A stretch of DNA of 64,000 bases from Algihabitans albus (GCF_003572205.1 NZ_QXNY01000007.1:62001-126000), one strand, 5' to 3'. Counted from the stretch's first letter, positions 52,066-62,563 are shown. Numbers and translations: made by a program. Notes: a model not told the origin generated them from the sequence alone.

Positions 52066-52974
52066 ATGGAGGCCTGGATCTTCTGGACCCTGGGCGGGGC
52101 CTTCTTCCAAAACCTGCGCTCGGCGCTGCAGAAGCGGCTGAAGGACGACCTGGGCACCCAGGGCTCCGCCTTCGCGCGCTTCGTCTACGCCTTTCCCCTG
52201 GCCTTGGTCTATCTGCTGGCGACGGCCGAGGTGGGGGGCGTCGCCCTGCCGGCAATTCACGGGACCTTTCTGGCCTACGCCGTCCTGGGCGCCGCCGCGC
52301 AGATCTTCGCCACCGTCTGTCTGATCGAAGCCTTCGGCCATCGCAACTTCGCGGTGGCTACGGCTTATTCCAAGACGGACACGGTGCAGGCGGCCGTCTT
52401 CGGACTGATCCTGCTCGGCGACGCGCTGAGCCCCCTGGCGGGACTGGGGATCGTCATCTCGCTGGCCGGCGTTATCGCCATCTCCCTGAAGCGCCAGCAG
52501 GCGGGCTGGGGTCAGCTGCTCACCGGCTGGCTGCAGCCGGCGGCGCGGCTGGGCATCGCCTCGGGCGCCGGCTTCGCGCTCTCGTCGGTCTGCTACCGCG
52601 CGGCAAGCCTGTCGCTGGAGCCGGTCGGCGCTCCGGTACAGGCGGCCACGACCCTGGCCTGGGTGCTGGGGCTGCAGACGCTGGCCATGGGCGCCTGGCT
52701 GGCCTGGCGCCGGCCGGCGCAGCTCCGGGCCGTCTTCGCGAGTTGGCGGGTCTCGGCCTGGGTGGGGGCGGCGGGCATGGCCGCCTCGGTCGGCTGGTTC
52801 ACCGCCATGACCCTAGAGAACGCCGCTCACGTGCGCGCGTTGGGGCAGGTCGAGCTGGTCTTCAGCCTGGCCGCGTCTTGTCTGTTCTTCAAGGAACGCT
52901 CGACAGCCGTCGAGCTGCTGGGCATCGCCGCCGTAGTCGGTGGAATCGTCATTCTGCTGCTGGGAACAGGGTGA
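52066..52974 (+). CDS. DMT-superfamily (EamA-like) exporter
   Basis: This 302-residue membrane protein has ten predicted helices in two EamA-type repeats, for example GTFLAYAVLGAAAQIFATVC with ATAYSKTDTVQAAVFGLILL, and a last pair ALGQVELVFSLAASCLFFKE and LGIAAVVGGIVILLLGTG. The motif ALGQVELVFSL is a common second-repeat feature. It could export amino acids, metabolites or drugs; the substrate is unknown. An upstream extension in the same frame is an antisense-like artefact. Confidence 0.88.
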   Translation: MEAWIFWTLGGAFFQNLRSALQKRLKDDLGTQGSAFARFVYAFPLALVYLLATAEVGGVALPAIHGTFLAYAVLGAAAQIFATVCLIEAFGHRNFAVATAYSKTDTVQAAVFGLILLGDALSPLAGLGIVISLAGVIAISLKRQQAGWGQLLTGWLQPAARLGIASGAGFALSSVCYRAASLSLEPVGAPVQAATTLAWVLGLQTLAMGAWLAWRRPAQLRAVFASWRVSAWVGAAGMAASVGWFTAMTLENAAHVRALGQVELVFSLAASCLFFKERSTAVELLGIAAVVGGIVILLLGTG

Positions 52975-53099
52975 TCGGGGACGCGGGTGTGACGAGGGAC
53001 ACAGTGAAGGCCCTTCCATGACCGCCGATGCGTTTCGCACCATATTGATGAAGCAGACGTCATAAGACTAAAGGCCGAAGTCCGGCCAAGGGAGCCAGG

Positions 53100-53837
53100 A
53101 TGCGACCTCTGACCATCGGATTCATCGTTGCCGTTGCCGTGGCCGCCGGTATCGCGCTGGCGGTGCAGGAGTGGAGCCCCGGCAGCGGCTGCTCCAGAGA
53201 GCCCGCGCCGGGCGTGGATTGGAGCGGCTGCAACCGCCAGGCCCTCGACCTGAGGAACGAAGGCCTGGGCGGGATGATCTTCGCCGAGGCGGATATCGCC
53301 CGCTCCGCCTTGGCGGGTGCCGATCTGCGCGCGGCCGACTTCACCCGCGCGCGGGTGGACCGCGTCGTCTTCGACGGCGCGGACCTGCGCGAAGCCCTGT
53401 TCGACCGGGCCGAGGGACCGCGGGCCAGCTTCCGAAACGCCGATCTCTCCGGGGCCAATCTCGGCAAGGCGATCTTGCCGCGCGGCGACTTCGCCGGCGC
53501 CGTTCTGGCGCGTGCCCAGCTTGCCAAGGCGGATCTGCAGCGCAGCGATCTGCAGCAGGCGAACCTGGAAGGCGCCGATCTGAGCGAGACGATGCTGGCG
53601 CGCGCGGATCTGCGAGACGCGCGACTGGCGGGGACCGTCCTGGCCCGCGCCTACCTGATGATGGCAGACCTGCGCGGCCTCGACCTCTCCGCCGCCGAGG
53701 GGCTGACGACGACGCAGCTCGCCGAGGCCTGCGGCGATGCCGAGACCCGGCTGCCGGCCGGTGTCGAACGGCCGGATACCTGGCCCTGCCCCGCCCTGGA
53801 GCCGGCGACCGCCGGATCCAGGGAGGGCGAGGACTGA
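53100..53837 (+). CDS. Pentapeptide-repeat protein with N-terminal membrane anchor
   Basis: This 245-residue protein has one N-terminal hydrophobic helix (IGFIVAVAVAAGIALAV) followed by about 28 tandem A(D/N)LxX-type repeats between residues 45 and 205 (ALAGADLRAADFTRARV, NADLSGANLGKAIL). Such repeats form a right-handed quadrilateral beta-helix. Some family members protect DNA gyrase, but this one is extracytoplasmic by prediction and its role is unknown. It lies alone between the exporter and a convergent periplasmic DsrE-like gene. Confidence 0.9.
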   Translation: MRPLTIGFIVAVAVAAGIALAVQEWSPGSGCSREPAPGVDWSGCNRQALDLRNEGLGGMIFAEADIARSALAGADLRAADFTRARVDRVVFDGADLREALFDRAEGPRASFRNADLSGANLGKAILPRGDFAGAVLARAQLAKADLQRSDLQQANLEGADLSETMLARADLRDARLAGTVLARAYLMMADLRGLDLSAAEGLTTTQLAEACGDAETRLPAGVERPDTWPCPALEPATAGSREGED

Positions 53838-53885
53838 AAGGCCGCCCGGCCCCGGGGATCACACATCTGGCCGGGGATCGGACAT

Positions 53886-54365
53886 CTAGAAGGTGAAGAG
53901 CTTGAAGGCCGGGTCGGTCATCTTGGCGGCGACCATCGGCGGCTTGGCGACGCCGACGCCCGGCATCAGCGCGTCTGCCTCGAGCGTGCGGTTCGGCAGA
54001 TAGATGGCGCAGACCTCCACCGTCGCGCCTTTGGCCATCAGCCCCTCCAGCAGGCTGCGGACCGTCATCCCCGTCGGGGTGACGGTCTCGGTCGCCGCTT
54101 CCGGCGCCGTGCCGAGGGCGATGTCGCCGGCCGGACCGCAGAGCAGGAGGTCGACCCGACCGCCCTTGCCGGCGACCTGGTTGGACAGCACCAGGGCCAT
54201 GGCCTGGGTCTCGCTGTCGGCCGCCGTCAGCACGGTCAGAAGCGCCGCCGGCTCGCTGGCACGGGCGCTCTCGGGCAACGGGATCGCCAGGACGACAAGC
54301 AGGCTGGCCAGAAGGGCCGCGGCGGAGGCGGCGGCCATTCGGCGGCGGGGGATCGCAAAGCGCAT
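53886..54365 (-). CDS. Secreted DsrE/DsrF-like protein
   Basis: This 159-residue protein has a signal peptide (RMAAASAAALLASLLVVLAI, cleavage near ARA-SE) and then a DsrE-type alpha/beta fold: LLTVLTAADSETQAMALVLS, RVDLLLCGPAGDIALG, KGATVEVCAIYLPNRTL. Cytoplasmic DsrE proteins relay sulfur through Cys; here Cys residues are in LLCGP and VEVCAIY. A periplasmic version is less usual and its role is unknown. It may bind a metal or sulfur species. Confidence 0.75.
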   Translation of the reverse strand: MRFAIPRRRMAAASAAALLASLLVVLAIPLPESARASEPAALLTVLTAADSETQAMALVLSNQVAGKGGRVDLLLCGPAGDIALGTAPEAATETVTPTGMTVRSLLEGLMAKGATVEVCAIYLPNRTLEADALMPGVGVAKPPMVAAKMTDPAFKLFTF

Positions 54366-54563
54366 CGTGTCAATCTCCTAAGGTGCGGGGTGGGGTGGGT
54401 GAGCCGCAGGTCGCGCGAGGCTGACGGTCCGGCGGCGGGGCCACGTTGATCGAGATCAATTATATTCAAAATGTCGCATGTGTTAGGGTGCTGGCCGCGC
54501 TAAGCCGGCTCCGGCAAACTGCCGCTGCGTCATGAATTCTTCTTTATCTGGAGGCTGTTCCCC

Positions 54564-55814
54564 GTGTCCGTCGCTTCGCGTACCAACCTCTCCGTCAACG
54601 GCCCGCGCTTCTGGGAGACCATCGAGACATCGGCCGGGATCGGCACCGGGCCTGAGGGCGGGCTGCGCCGTTTGGCGCTGGGCGATGCCGACCGGGCGAT
54701 GCGCGACCGCTTCGCCGCCTGGTGCGGGGCGGCCGGCTACGGCGTCACGGTCGACCGGCTGGGCAACCTCTTCGCCCGCCGGGCCGGGGCGGACGATAGC
54801 CTGCCGCCGGTGGTGATCGGCAGCCACCTGGACACCCAGGCGGCCGGCGGGCGCTTCGACGGAATCGTCGGGGTGCTAGGCGGGCTGGAGGTGCTGCGCA
54901 GCCTGGACGATCTGGAGATGGAAACGCGCCGTCCGGTCGAGGTGGTCAACTGGACCAATGAGGAGGGCGCGCGCTTCACGCCGCCGATGCTGTCCTCCGC
55001 CGTCTTCGCCGGTCTGCGAGATCTGGATTGGGCGCTGGCGCGGGAAGACGACACCGGCGTCACCGTCGGTGCCGAGCTGGAGCGGATCGGCTATGCCGGC
55101 CCGGCGCCGGTCGGCGGGCGCGCGCTGGACAGCTACTTCGAGATCCATATCGAGCAGGGGCCGCGGCTGGAGGCCGAGGGCTTCCAGGTCGGGCTGGTCA
55201 CCGGCGCCTACGTGGCACGCGGCATGATCCTGAAGATCGACGGCGAGAACGCCCATTCCGGCCCGACCGCCATGAACCTGCGCCAGAACGCGATCGTGGG
55301 CGCGGCCATGCTGGCGGTGGCGGTCAACGAGGTCGGCTGGCGCTATTCCTGGTGCGACGGTAAATCTACCGTGGCGCGTCTGGAGGCCTGGCCGAACAAG
55401 CCGGGCATCCTGTCCGACGAGGCCAAGCTGTTCGTCGACTTCCGCAGCCCCGACGCCGAGACCACGGCCAAGATGGAGGCGGAAATCCGGGCGGCCCTGC
55501 CCGACGCCGCGCGGCGCAGCCAGTGCCGCATCGAGGTGGCGGAGGACTGGACCTTCGGCGACCTGGCTTTCGACTCCGGGCTGCTGGACCTGGTCCGCAG
55601 CACCGCCGGACGCCTCGAGGTCCCGCTGCTGGAACTGCCGAGCCAAGCGGGCCACGACGCCTACAATCTGTCCAAGCTCTGTCCGACGGTGTTGATCTTC
55701 ACGCCCTGCGCGGGCGGTATTACGCACAACGAAAAGGAAGACACCACGCTGGAAGATCAACTTCCCGGCTTGAACGTTCTGCTCAATGCCGTGGTCGAAC
55801 GGGCGATGCTCTAG
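54564..55814 (+). CDS. M20-family amidohydrolase (N-carbamoyl-L-amino acid hydrolase / allantoate amidohydrolase type)
   Basis: This 416-residue dizinc enzyme (GTG start, GGAGG nine bases upstream) has VVIGSHLDTQAAGGRFDGIVGVL (read in parts: the SHLDT His and RFDG Asp), WTNEEGARFTPPML near 132-145 (Glu pair), HIEQGPRLEAEG near 195-206 and GHDAYNLSKL near 363-372, then THNEKEDT. It hydrolyses N-carbamoyl or ureido groups in amino acid or purine breakdown. Neighbours do not show which substrate, so only the family is assigned. Confidence 0.92.
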   Translation: MSVASRTNLSVNGPRFWETIETSAGIGTGPEGGLRRLALGDADRAMRDRFAAWCGAAGYGVTVDRLGNLFARRAGADDSLPPVVIGSHLDTQAAGGRFDGIVGVLGGLEVLRSLDDLEMETRRPVEVVNWTNEEGARFTPPMLSSAVFAGLRDLDWALAREDDTGVTVGAELERIGYAGPAPVGGRALDSYFEIHIEQGPRLEAEGFQVGLVTGAYVARGMILKIDGENAHSGPTAMNLRQNAIVGAAMLAVAVNEVGWRYSWCDGKSTVARLEAWPNKPGILSDEAKLFVDFRSPDAETTAKMEAEIRAALPDAARRSQCRIEVAEDWTFGDLAFDSGLLDLVRSTAGRLEVPLLELPSQAGHDAYNLSKLCPTVLIFTPCAGGITHNEKEDTTLEDQLPGLNVLLNAVVERAML

Positions 55815-55944
55815 GCCCGTTCGCGAGGCGACGAATTCTCGTCACGACGGCGTGAACTCTACCGTGGTTAAGCATTCTGCAAGGGGTTGCGTGGTCATCT
55901 CTTGACGCAGTCGACTTCGATTCAACGGCTCCGGAGATACGCCG

Positions 55945-57663
55945 ATGACCTTCAACCCCTTCGCGCGTCTGCGCCTGACCGCGCGAACCACACTGCTGAC
56001 CATCGGCCTGATCGCTGTCTCGATCGCGGCGGTCAGTGCCGTCACGGTCTTGCAACTCAACCGCGAGATCGAGCGCCAGGTCATCGACCGACAAGCCGCC
56101 AGCCTGCGCATCGCCGCGATGATCATGGCGCAGAACTACAGCTCCTTCGAGGCGGAGTACGACGCGGCCGGCGACGTCGCCAAGCTGACCATGGGCGAGA
56201 TCCCCGAGTTCCTGCACCATCTGGTGATCGACCAGATCGGCCAGATGACCGGCGAGACGGCAACGCTCTTCGCCTTGCAGCCCGAGGACGGCGATTTCTG
56301 GCGGCGCACCACCAACATCATCAAGCCGGACGGCCAGCGTGCCATCGGGACGCCGCTGGGTAAGACCGGCGCGGTTCATGCCGCCATCTCGCGCGGCGAG
56401 ACCTTCATGGGCGAGGCGCACATCCTGGGCCAGGATTACTACACCATCTACAAGCCGGTCTTCGCTCCCGACAATCAGGTCATCGGCATCCTCTATGCCG
56501 GCGTGCTGAAGGCGGACGTCGTCGCGGTTCTGAACAAGATGACGCTGGGCCTGGCCGGCTCCGCCGCCGTGCTGCTGCTGCTCTCGGCCGCCGCGGCCTG
56601 GGGACTGTTCCGGATCATGCTGCGCCCGATCCCGACGCTGGCCGGCGTCATGCAGCGCATGTCGCAAAACCAGGCGGTCGCGGTTCCCTACCAGGACAAG
56701 CAGGACGAGCTGGGCGAGATGGCCCGCACGCTGGAGGTCTTCCGCGCTGGTTTGGAAGAGAACGAGCAGCTGCGTGCCGAGCAGTTGGAGGCGGAACGCC
56801 GCTCCGAAGAGGAAAAGCAGGCGGCCCTGCAGGGCCTGGCCGAGCAGTTCGAGGCCGACGTCGGCCGCATCGTCGAGGCCGTGCGCCAGGGCAGTGCCGC
56901 GTTGAACCGCGAGGCGGGCAGCGTCTCGAGCCTGGTCGAGCAGACCGAGGGCACCTCGGCCCGCGTGGCCGGCTCGACGCAGGAAGCCTCCAACGCGGTC
57001 CAGTCGGTGGCCAGCGCCGCCGAGGAGCTGTCCTCCACCATTGCCGAGGTGACGCGTCAGGTGAACGAAGTCAACGATCTGACCTCGCAAGCCGGCCAGC
57101 AGGCGGCCGGAACCACCGAGACCGTCGGCGCCCTGAACGAGACGGCCGACAAGATCGGCGAGGTGGTCAGCCTGATCTCGGACATCGCCGAGCAGACCAA
57201 CCTGCTGGCGCTGAACGCGACCATCGAGGCGGCGCGGGCCGGCGAGGCCGGCAAGGGCTTCGCGGTGGTGGCGAGCGAGGTGAAGAACCTGGCGACCCAG
57301 ACGGCCAAGGCGACCGAGGACATCGGCCAGCGCATCTCCGAGATGCAGGGCATCTCTCAGGAGACGGTCCGCGCCATCGACGGCATCCGCCAGGCGATCG
57401 AGAACGTCACCGGCATCGCCACCACGGTCGCCGCGGCAGTGGAGGAGCAGAACGCCGCGACCTCCGAGATCGCCCGTAGCGCTCAGGAAGCCGCCGCCGG
57501 CGTCGGCGTCGCGGCCGAGGGCATCGAAGAGGTGAGCGAGGGCAACCGCAACGCCCGCGCCGTGGTCGGCCAGATCGCCGAGGCCAGCGGCCAGCTGGTG
57601 ACCCACACCGACGACCTGGGTACCGCCGTCACCGGCTTCGTCGCAAAGGTGCGCGCGGCGTAA
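55945..57663 (+). CDS. Transmembrane methyl-accepting chemotaxis protein with Cache sensor
   Basis: This 572-residue chemoreceptor has TM1 near 15-35, a periplasmic single-Cache domain of about 165 residues ([57 protein letters not shown]), TM2 near 205-227, HAMP with [14 protein letters not shown] and a signalling tip [20 protein letters not shown] with [19 protein letters not shown]. Cache domains bind small organic ligands such as carboxylates, and the TRAP transporter genes are the next operon to the right, though this is only proximity. Confidence 0.94.
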   Translation: MTFNPFARLRLTARTTLLTIGLIAVSIAAVSAVTVLQLNREIERQVIDRQAASLRIAAMIMAQNYSSFEAEYDAAGDVAKLTMGEIPEFLHHLVIDQIGQMTGETATLFALQPEDGDFWRRTTNIIKPDGQRAIGTPLGKTGAVHAAISRGETFMGEAHILGQDYYTIYKPVFAPDNQVIGILYAGVLKADVVAVLNKMTLGLAGSAAVLLLLSAAAAWGLFRIMLRPIPTLAGVMQRMSQNQAVAVPYQDKQDELGEMARTLEVFRAGLEENEQLRAEQLEAERRSEEEKQAALQGLAEQFEADVGRIVEAVRQGSAALNREAGSVSSLVEQTEGTSARVAGSTQEASNAVQSVASAAEELSSTIAEVTRQVNEVNDLTSQAGQQAAGTTETVGALNETADKIGEVVSLISDIAEQTNLLALNATIEAARAGEAGKGFAVVASEVKNLATQTAKATEDIGQRISEMQGISQETVRAIDGIRQAIENVTGIATTVAAAVEEQNAATSEIARSAQEAAAGVGVAAEGIEEVSEGNRNARAVVGQIAEASGQLVTHTDDLGTAVTGFVAKVRAA

Positions 57664-57701
57664 CCCAAGGCTCTTAACTTCGATAAAGGCGTAAGACGGG
57701 G

Positions 57702-57740
57702 CGCGCCGGGCGATCAGAGCGATCGCCCGGCGCGTTGTCG
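57702..57740 (+). terminator. Rho-independent terminator after the Cache chemoreceptor
   Basis: CGCGCCGGGCGATC at 57702-57715 pairs perfectly with GATCGCCCGGCGCG at 57721-57734 (5-base loop), followed by TTGTCG and TTTT. The very GC-rich stem makes it a strong terminator. Confidence 0.8.
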
Positions 57741-57788
57741 TTTTGGGGGTGCGCTGCCGTTTCGGGACTGTGGGCTTGGCGGGGAAAG

Positions 57789-57865
57789 TGGTGGGCCCGG
57801 CAGGACTCGAACCTGCGACAACACCGTTATGAGCGGCGCGTTCTAACCAGCTGAACTACGGGCCC
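57789..57865 (-). tRNA. tRNA with CAU anticodon, probably tRNA-Ile2 (or elongator Met)
   Basis: Seventy-seven bases fold into a full cloverleaf: acceptor stem GGGCCCG/CGGGCCC, anticodon loop with CTCATAA (anticodon CAU) and a T-loop GGTTCGAGTCC. The A73 and a genomically encoded CCA follow at 57789-57792. The lack of an initiator C1-A72-type mismatch argues against fMet. The acceptor resembles tRNA-Ile2 whose C34 is lysidinylated by TilS, but tRNA-Met cannot be excluded without comparison. Confidence 0.95.
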
Positions 57866-57962
57866 ACGAGGCTCCGGCGAAGACCGCGAAGATACTGGCG
57901 CCGGGGCGAGGGTCAAGGGCCGGCCGGCGGCGGCCCTGCAGCCGTGCCTGCCCGGCGGCCCC

Positions 57963-58097
57963 TCTAGAGCCTGTTGTGATCGTATGGACTCGCTTCGCGG
58001 TTCCGCCGATCACAACAGGCTCTAACACTTTGAATCTAGACCAGATTTAATGTAATCGCCGGACCCAATAGGTGGGTCCGACTGATCACTATCTGGT

Positions 58098-58102
<5 letters not shown>
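57963..58102 (+). repeat. Dispersed intergenic repeat, copy C
   Basis: This 140-bp copy lies between the tRNA and dctM. It starts TCTAGAGCCTGTTGTGATC and ends ATCTGGTCTAGA. Three stems are visible: 17 bp TAGAGCCTGTTGTGATC with its complement at 58008-58024; 12 bp TCTAGACCAGAT (58035-58046) with 58091-58102; and GGACCCA/TGGGTCC (58061-58067, 58073-58079) nested inside the second. The end CTAG supplies the TAG stop codon of dctM. Confidence 0.9.
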
Positions 58103-59456
<1,354 letters not shown>

Positions 59457-59465
59457 CGCCCCGAC

Positions 59466-60134
59466 CTAACTCCCCTGACTTTGGCGCCTATGCTGGCGCT
59501 CGTATTCTTCCAGTTCTTCCTCGGCCTCGTGGACCAGTTCCTCGATATCGGAATGCTCGACGAAGGTCCCGGCCTCCTGCCGCAGCTCGGGCGGACCGAA
59601 GAGATAGATGAAGTTGCGCAGCGCCACCGAGAGGGCGGCGAGGCCCAGCACGACGAAGCCGAGCGGCAGCATGCCCTTGATGATCCAGCGCATGGGCAGG
59701 CCGGTCAGCGCCGAGGAGCGCTCGTTCAGCATGAAGGCGCGCTCGGCGAAGTCGAAACCGTAAGCCACGACGACGTAGCAGTAGGGCACCACGAAGACGA
59801 TGGCGCCGAACAGCTCGAACCAGGCGCGCAGACGCGGGTTGATCTTCTCGCGCACCACCTCGACCCTGACGTGGGCATTCTTGATGTAGGCGTAGCCGAG
59901 GCAGAGCAGGAAAAGCACCGCGTGCAGGTGCCACTCCATCTCCTGCAGCTTGGTCGAGCCGATCTCGCGGAACATGAAGCTGTCGATCAGGTCGGGATAG
60001 AACTCGATCAATTTGCGCATGGTGATGTCGACGGCGATGATCAGCATCAGCGGTACCGCCAGCCAGGCGGCGATCCGCCCGATCCAGGTGACGATGCCGG
60101 CCAGCCCGTCGCTGAGTTTCATCAGGGCATACAT
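59466..60134 (-). CDS. dctQ: TRAP transporter small permease subunit (DctQ)
   Basis: This 222-residue protein has four membrane helices: AAWLAVPLMLIIAVDITMRK, MEWHLHAVLFLLCLGYAYIK, AIVFVVPYCYVVVAYGFDF, and MLPLGFVVLGLAALSVALRN. The C-terminus is acidic and coiled (LVHEAEEELEEYERQHRR), an extension longer than in many DctQ proteins. It is translated before dctM and lies 411 bp downstream of dctP across several hairpins. Confidence 0.92.
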   Translation of the reverse strand: MYALMKLSDGLAGIVTWIGRIAAWLAVPLMLIIAVDITMRKLIEFYPDLIDSFMFREIGSTKLQEMEWHLHAVLFLLCLGYAYIKNAHVRVEVVREKINPRLRAWFELFGAIVFVVPYCYVVVAYGFDFAERAFMLNERSSALTGLPMRWIIKGMLPLGFVVLGLAALSVALRNFIYLFGPPELRQEAGTFVEHSDIEELVHEAEEELEEYERQHRRQSQGS

Positions 60135-60545
60135 GAGCGCGACCTAACCCTCCCCAAAAACGCCGATGACGCGGGTGCCGCCAAGCGGCAGCCGTGCGCC
60201 CTGCGTGTCGTCTCCCTTGCCGGGGTTGCATCCCCGGGCATTGCGCCCGACTGCCTTGCCCCCCGGACGGGGATGGGCAGTCGGCTTTAAGGCCCCCTTG
60301 CGAGGGGCCGGTGCCATCTCGGCCGTGCTGCCGGCCCGCGGGAGGGGCAGCACGGCGGAGGCGGCGAAGCCGGAAAAAGGTCTGTTCGACGCGCTCGGGT
60401 CGGAAGTTGCCGGCTCGGAAGCTGACGGGCCGAAAGCGGCGCGGCGGAGAGGCCGCCATTCGGGCGGCGCTCCAGGAGGCCGGAGAGGACTGCCGCCCCG
60501 TCCGAAGCCGCCTGGAGGTTGTGCCGTCAAAGGGACCGGCCTACC
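60135..60545. promoter_or_regulatory. dctP-dctQ spacer with strong hairpins
   Basis: This 411-bp GC-rich spacer has no convincing gene. Two inverted repeats stand out: CGACTGCC (60248-60255) with GGCAGTCG (60276-60283), and GCCGTGCTGCC (60322-60332) with GGCAGCACGGC (60346-60356, 13-base loop). Further G/C-rich pairs lie between them. These could stabilise or attenuate the transcript so that more DctP than DctQM is made. Confidence 0.55.
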
Positions 60546-61604
60546 CTACTGCAGGTAGCCCAACTCGCCCCAGCGCTTGTAGTTCTCGCGGAAGGTCGAG
60601 AGCGACTCCCAGACGCGGGCGAAGTCCTCGTCGTTGGCGCTTTCTTCCTCGACCACCTGGTCCCAGGCCGCTTCGAGTTCGGCCAGGATCTCGGGCGACC
60701 AGCTGTGGATGGTCACGCCCTTTTCCTCCAGCTCGGCCAGGGCCGCGAACTGCAGGTACTCGCCCTCGGCGATGCCGTGGCGCACGGAGTCGCCGCAGAC
60801 CGCCTCGATCTGGGCGCGCTGCGTGTCGGTCAGACCGTCCCACAGCGCCTTATTGATCATGAGGTCGAACATGGTCGACTGCTGGTGCCAGCCGGGGAAG
60901 TAGTAGTGCTTGGCGACCTGATAGAAACCGAGGTTCAGGTCGATCGCAGGCATGGAGAACTCGGTTGCGTCGATGGTGCCGAGCTCAAGGGCGGGGAAGA
61001 TGTCGCCGCCGGCCAGCAGCTGGGTCGAGACGCCCATCTTCTCCATGACCTTCGCGCCCAGGCCGAAGAAGCGCATCTTCAGGCCGCGCAGGTCGTCGGC
61101 CGATTCGATCGGCTGACGGAACCAGCCCGAGGCCTCCGGCGCGATCACGCCGCAGATGACCGAGTGGATGCCGTAGCGGTTGTAGATTTCCTCGAACATC
61201 TCCTTGCCGCCACCGAAGTAGTACCAGGCTATGTACTCGCCGGAGCGCGGGCCGAAGGGCACGGCGCCGAACAGCGGCAGCGAGGGAACCTTACCGGCCC
61301 AGTAGCCGGGGGTCGACCAGCCGGCCTCGACCGCGCCGGTGGCGACGGCATCGAAGACCTCCAGCGCCGGCACGATGGCGCCCGGCTCCTGGAAGACGAT
61401 GTTGATCTCGCCGTCGGAGACCTCGCGCAGCTTCTCCTCGATGCGCTTGCCGAGCGTGCCGAGCTGGGTGAGCGAGCCGGGGTATGTCGACTGCATGTTC
61501 CAATTGACCGTCTGGGCCTTGACCTCCGCCGTCGAGGCGAAGGCGCCCAGGCTGGCCGCCGCGGTCAGAGCGACCGCGGTCTGCGTGAGTGCGCGCACCT
61601 TCAT
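60546..61604 (-). CDS. dctP: TRAP transporter periplasmic substrate-binding protein (DctP)
   Basis: This 352-residue protein (start at 61604 with GGGAGGAAA upstream) has a signal peptide ending EVKAQ and the DctP fold: NWNMQSTYPGSLTQLG, VNIVFQEPGAIVPALE-like region, ADDLRGLKMRFFGLGAKVME near 150-169 with the substrate-carboxylate Arg in this segment, and GTIDATEFSMPAIDLNLGFY near 195. The lone conserved Arg in LKMRFFG suggests a carboxylate ligand. An additional Trp-rich GGGKEMFEEIYNRYG segment and the W-x-x-STPGYWAG motif resemble the TAXI-independent sialate/mannitol-binding DctP7-type group. Confidence 0.92.
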   Translation of the reverse strand: MKVRALTQTAVALTAAASLGAFASTAEVKAQTVNWNMQSTYPGSLTQLGTLGKRIEEKLREVSDGEINIVFQEPGAIVPALEVFDAVATGAVEAGWSTPGYWAGKVPSLPLFGAVPFGPRSGEYIAWYYFGGGKEMFEEIYNRYGIHSVICGVIAPEASGWFRQPIESADDLRGLKMRFFGLGAKVMEKMGVSTQLLAGGDIFPALELGTIDATEFSMPAIDLNLGFYQVAKHYYFPGWHQQSTMFDLMINKALWDGLTDTQRAQIEAVCGDSVRHGIAEGEYLQFAALAELEEKGVTIHSWSPEILAELEAAWDQVVEEESANDEDFARVWESLSTFRENYKRWGELGYLQ

Positions 61605-62149
61605 GCTGGATTTCCTCCCTGTGATTGGCCTCCCCGCCCCGGGCTTATCCGGTGCGGCCCTTAACATTCGCTGTGCTTCGGAGGAGTCGCTGGCCTGCCC
61701 GCTTGTGCAGCCTGCCGAATTAGCCCCGGCTTTGCCGCTATCCCCCCGAAACGGCTTCGAACCCTAGCCAAGCTGCCCCCCGCCCACAAGCCGTAAGTCC
61801 GCAGTCGAGCGCAAGGACGGGCGGGAGGACCTCTGGAGGGACTGGGAGCCTCCGCATCCCACGCCCCGCGCGGCAGGTGTGCCGCCGTGGACCGAGGGAA
61901 GTAGGCGAAAGGCGCCTCTGCGGCGGATATCCGGGGTCGGGTATCCGGGGTCGGGTATCTGGGAAGGTCGTCCAGCCGGCAGCGCGCCGGGCATTGCACG
62001 GCAGGCGGGGCCGGGCTATATAGCGCCGCCCGAGCCGCGCGTCGGTCCGCAAGTCCTCTTTAAGGGACCGTCCTCATAAGGGACTGTCGTCATAAGAGGC
62101 TGTCTGTGGGCGCCGCCGGTCCGGTCGGGTCGCTCGGCGACCTCTTTGC
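61605..62149. other. Intergenic region with two small tandem repeats
   Basis: There is no convincing gene. A 14-bp unit TATCCGGGGTCGGG occurs 2.6 times at 61928-61964. A 16-bp unit AAGGGACYGTCSTCAT occurs as two good copies and one degenerate copy at 62062-62109. The rest is GC-rich. The dctP promoter is probably near its left end and that of the tRNA-Pro gene near its right. Confidence 0.5.
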
Positions 62150-62226
62150 CGGGGAGTAGCTCAGCCTGGTAGAGCACTACGTTCGGGACGTAGGGGCCGG
62201 AGGTTCGAATCCTCTCTCCCCGACCA
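62150..62226 (+). tRNA. tRNA-Pro(CGG)
   Basis: A 77-base cloverleaf with acceptor stem CGGGGAG/CTCCCCG, D-arm AGCTCAGCCTGGTAGAGC, anticodon stem-loop CTACGTTCGGGACGTAG (anticodon CGG, reading CCG), and T-arm GGAGGTTCGAATCCTC. A73 and CCA at 62224-62226 are genomically encoded. A strong terminator follows 13 bases later. Confidence 0.97.
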
Positions 62227-62239
62227 GGTTAAAAGACAG

Positions 62240-62271
62240 AGGCGCCGCGGTTCAGACCGCGGCGCCTTTTT
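62240..62271 (+). terminator. Rho-independent terminator after tRNA-Pro
   Basis: A twelve-base stem AGGCGCCGCGGT (62240-62251) with ACCGCGGCGCCT (62256-62267), loop TCAG, followed by TTTT. It is a very stable, well-formed terminator. Confidence 0.92.
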
Positions 62272-62563
62272 CGTTCGCAAAGGCCGTAGCGGGACCGCTG
62301 TTCCCCAAGCCTCCCAACGCATGCGGGCAAGTCGATGCGGGTGGCCGCCGAAGCGGGCGGGAAGGGGCCCGGCTCCGGCGGCCGTCGCGCGCTCGGCCGG
62401 GTGGGGATCGGCGGCGCAGCGACTCTCTGTCCATCGCAGCGACTCTCAACGTCTCTTGGGATGGATGTCGCTTTGCTTACGGCTTGTTCCTTGCAAGCCG
62501 CTTACGCGGCGGTGCGCGGTCGTCGTGCCCGGATCGCCAAAGCTTGCAGCTTCAGACTCGGGG

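Noticed and set aside
60144-60530. Open frames in the dctP-dctQ spacer
   Set aside because: The peptides are Pro, Arg and Gly rich with no family pattern. The inverted repeats better explain the region.
61661-61999. Minus-strand frames upstream of tRNA-Pro
   Set aside because: Low-complexity translations over tandem-repeat DNA, with no ribosome site or homology pattern.
61928-62109. CRISPR-like array
   Set aside because: The repeat units are 14 and 16 bp, directly adjacent and without unique spacers, and no cas gene is present.
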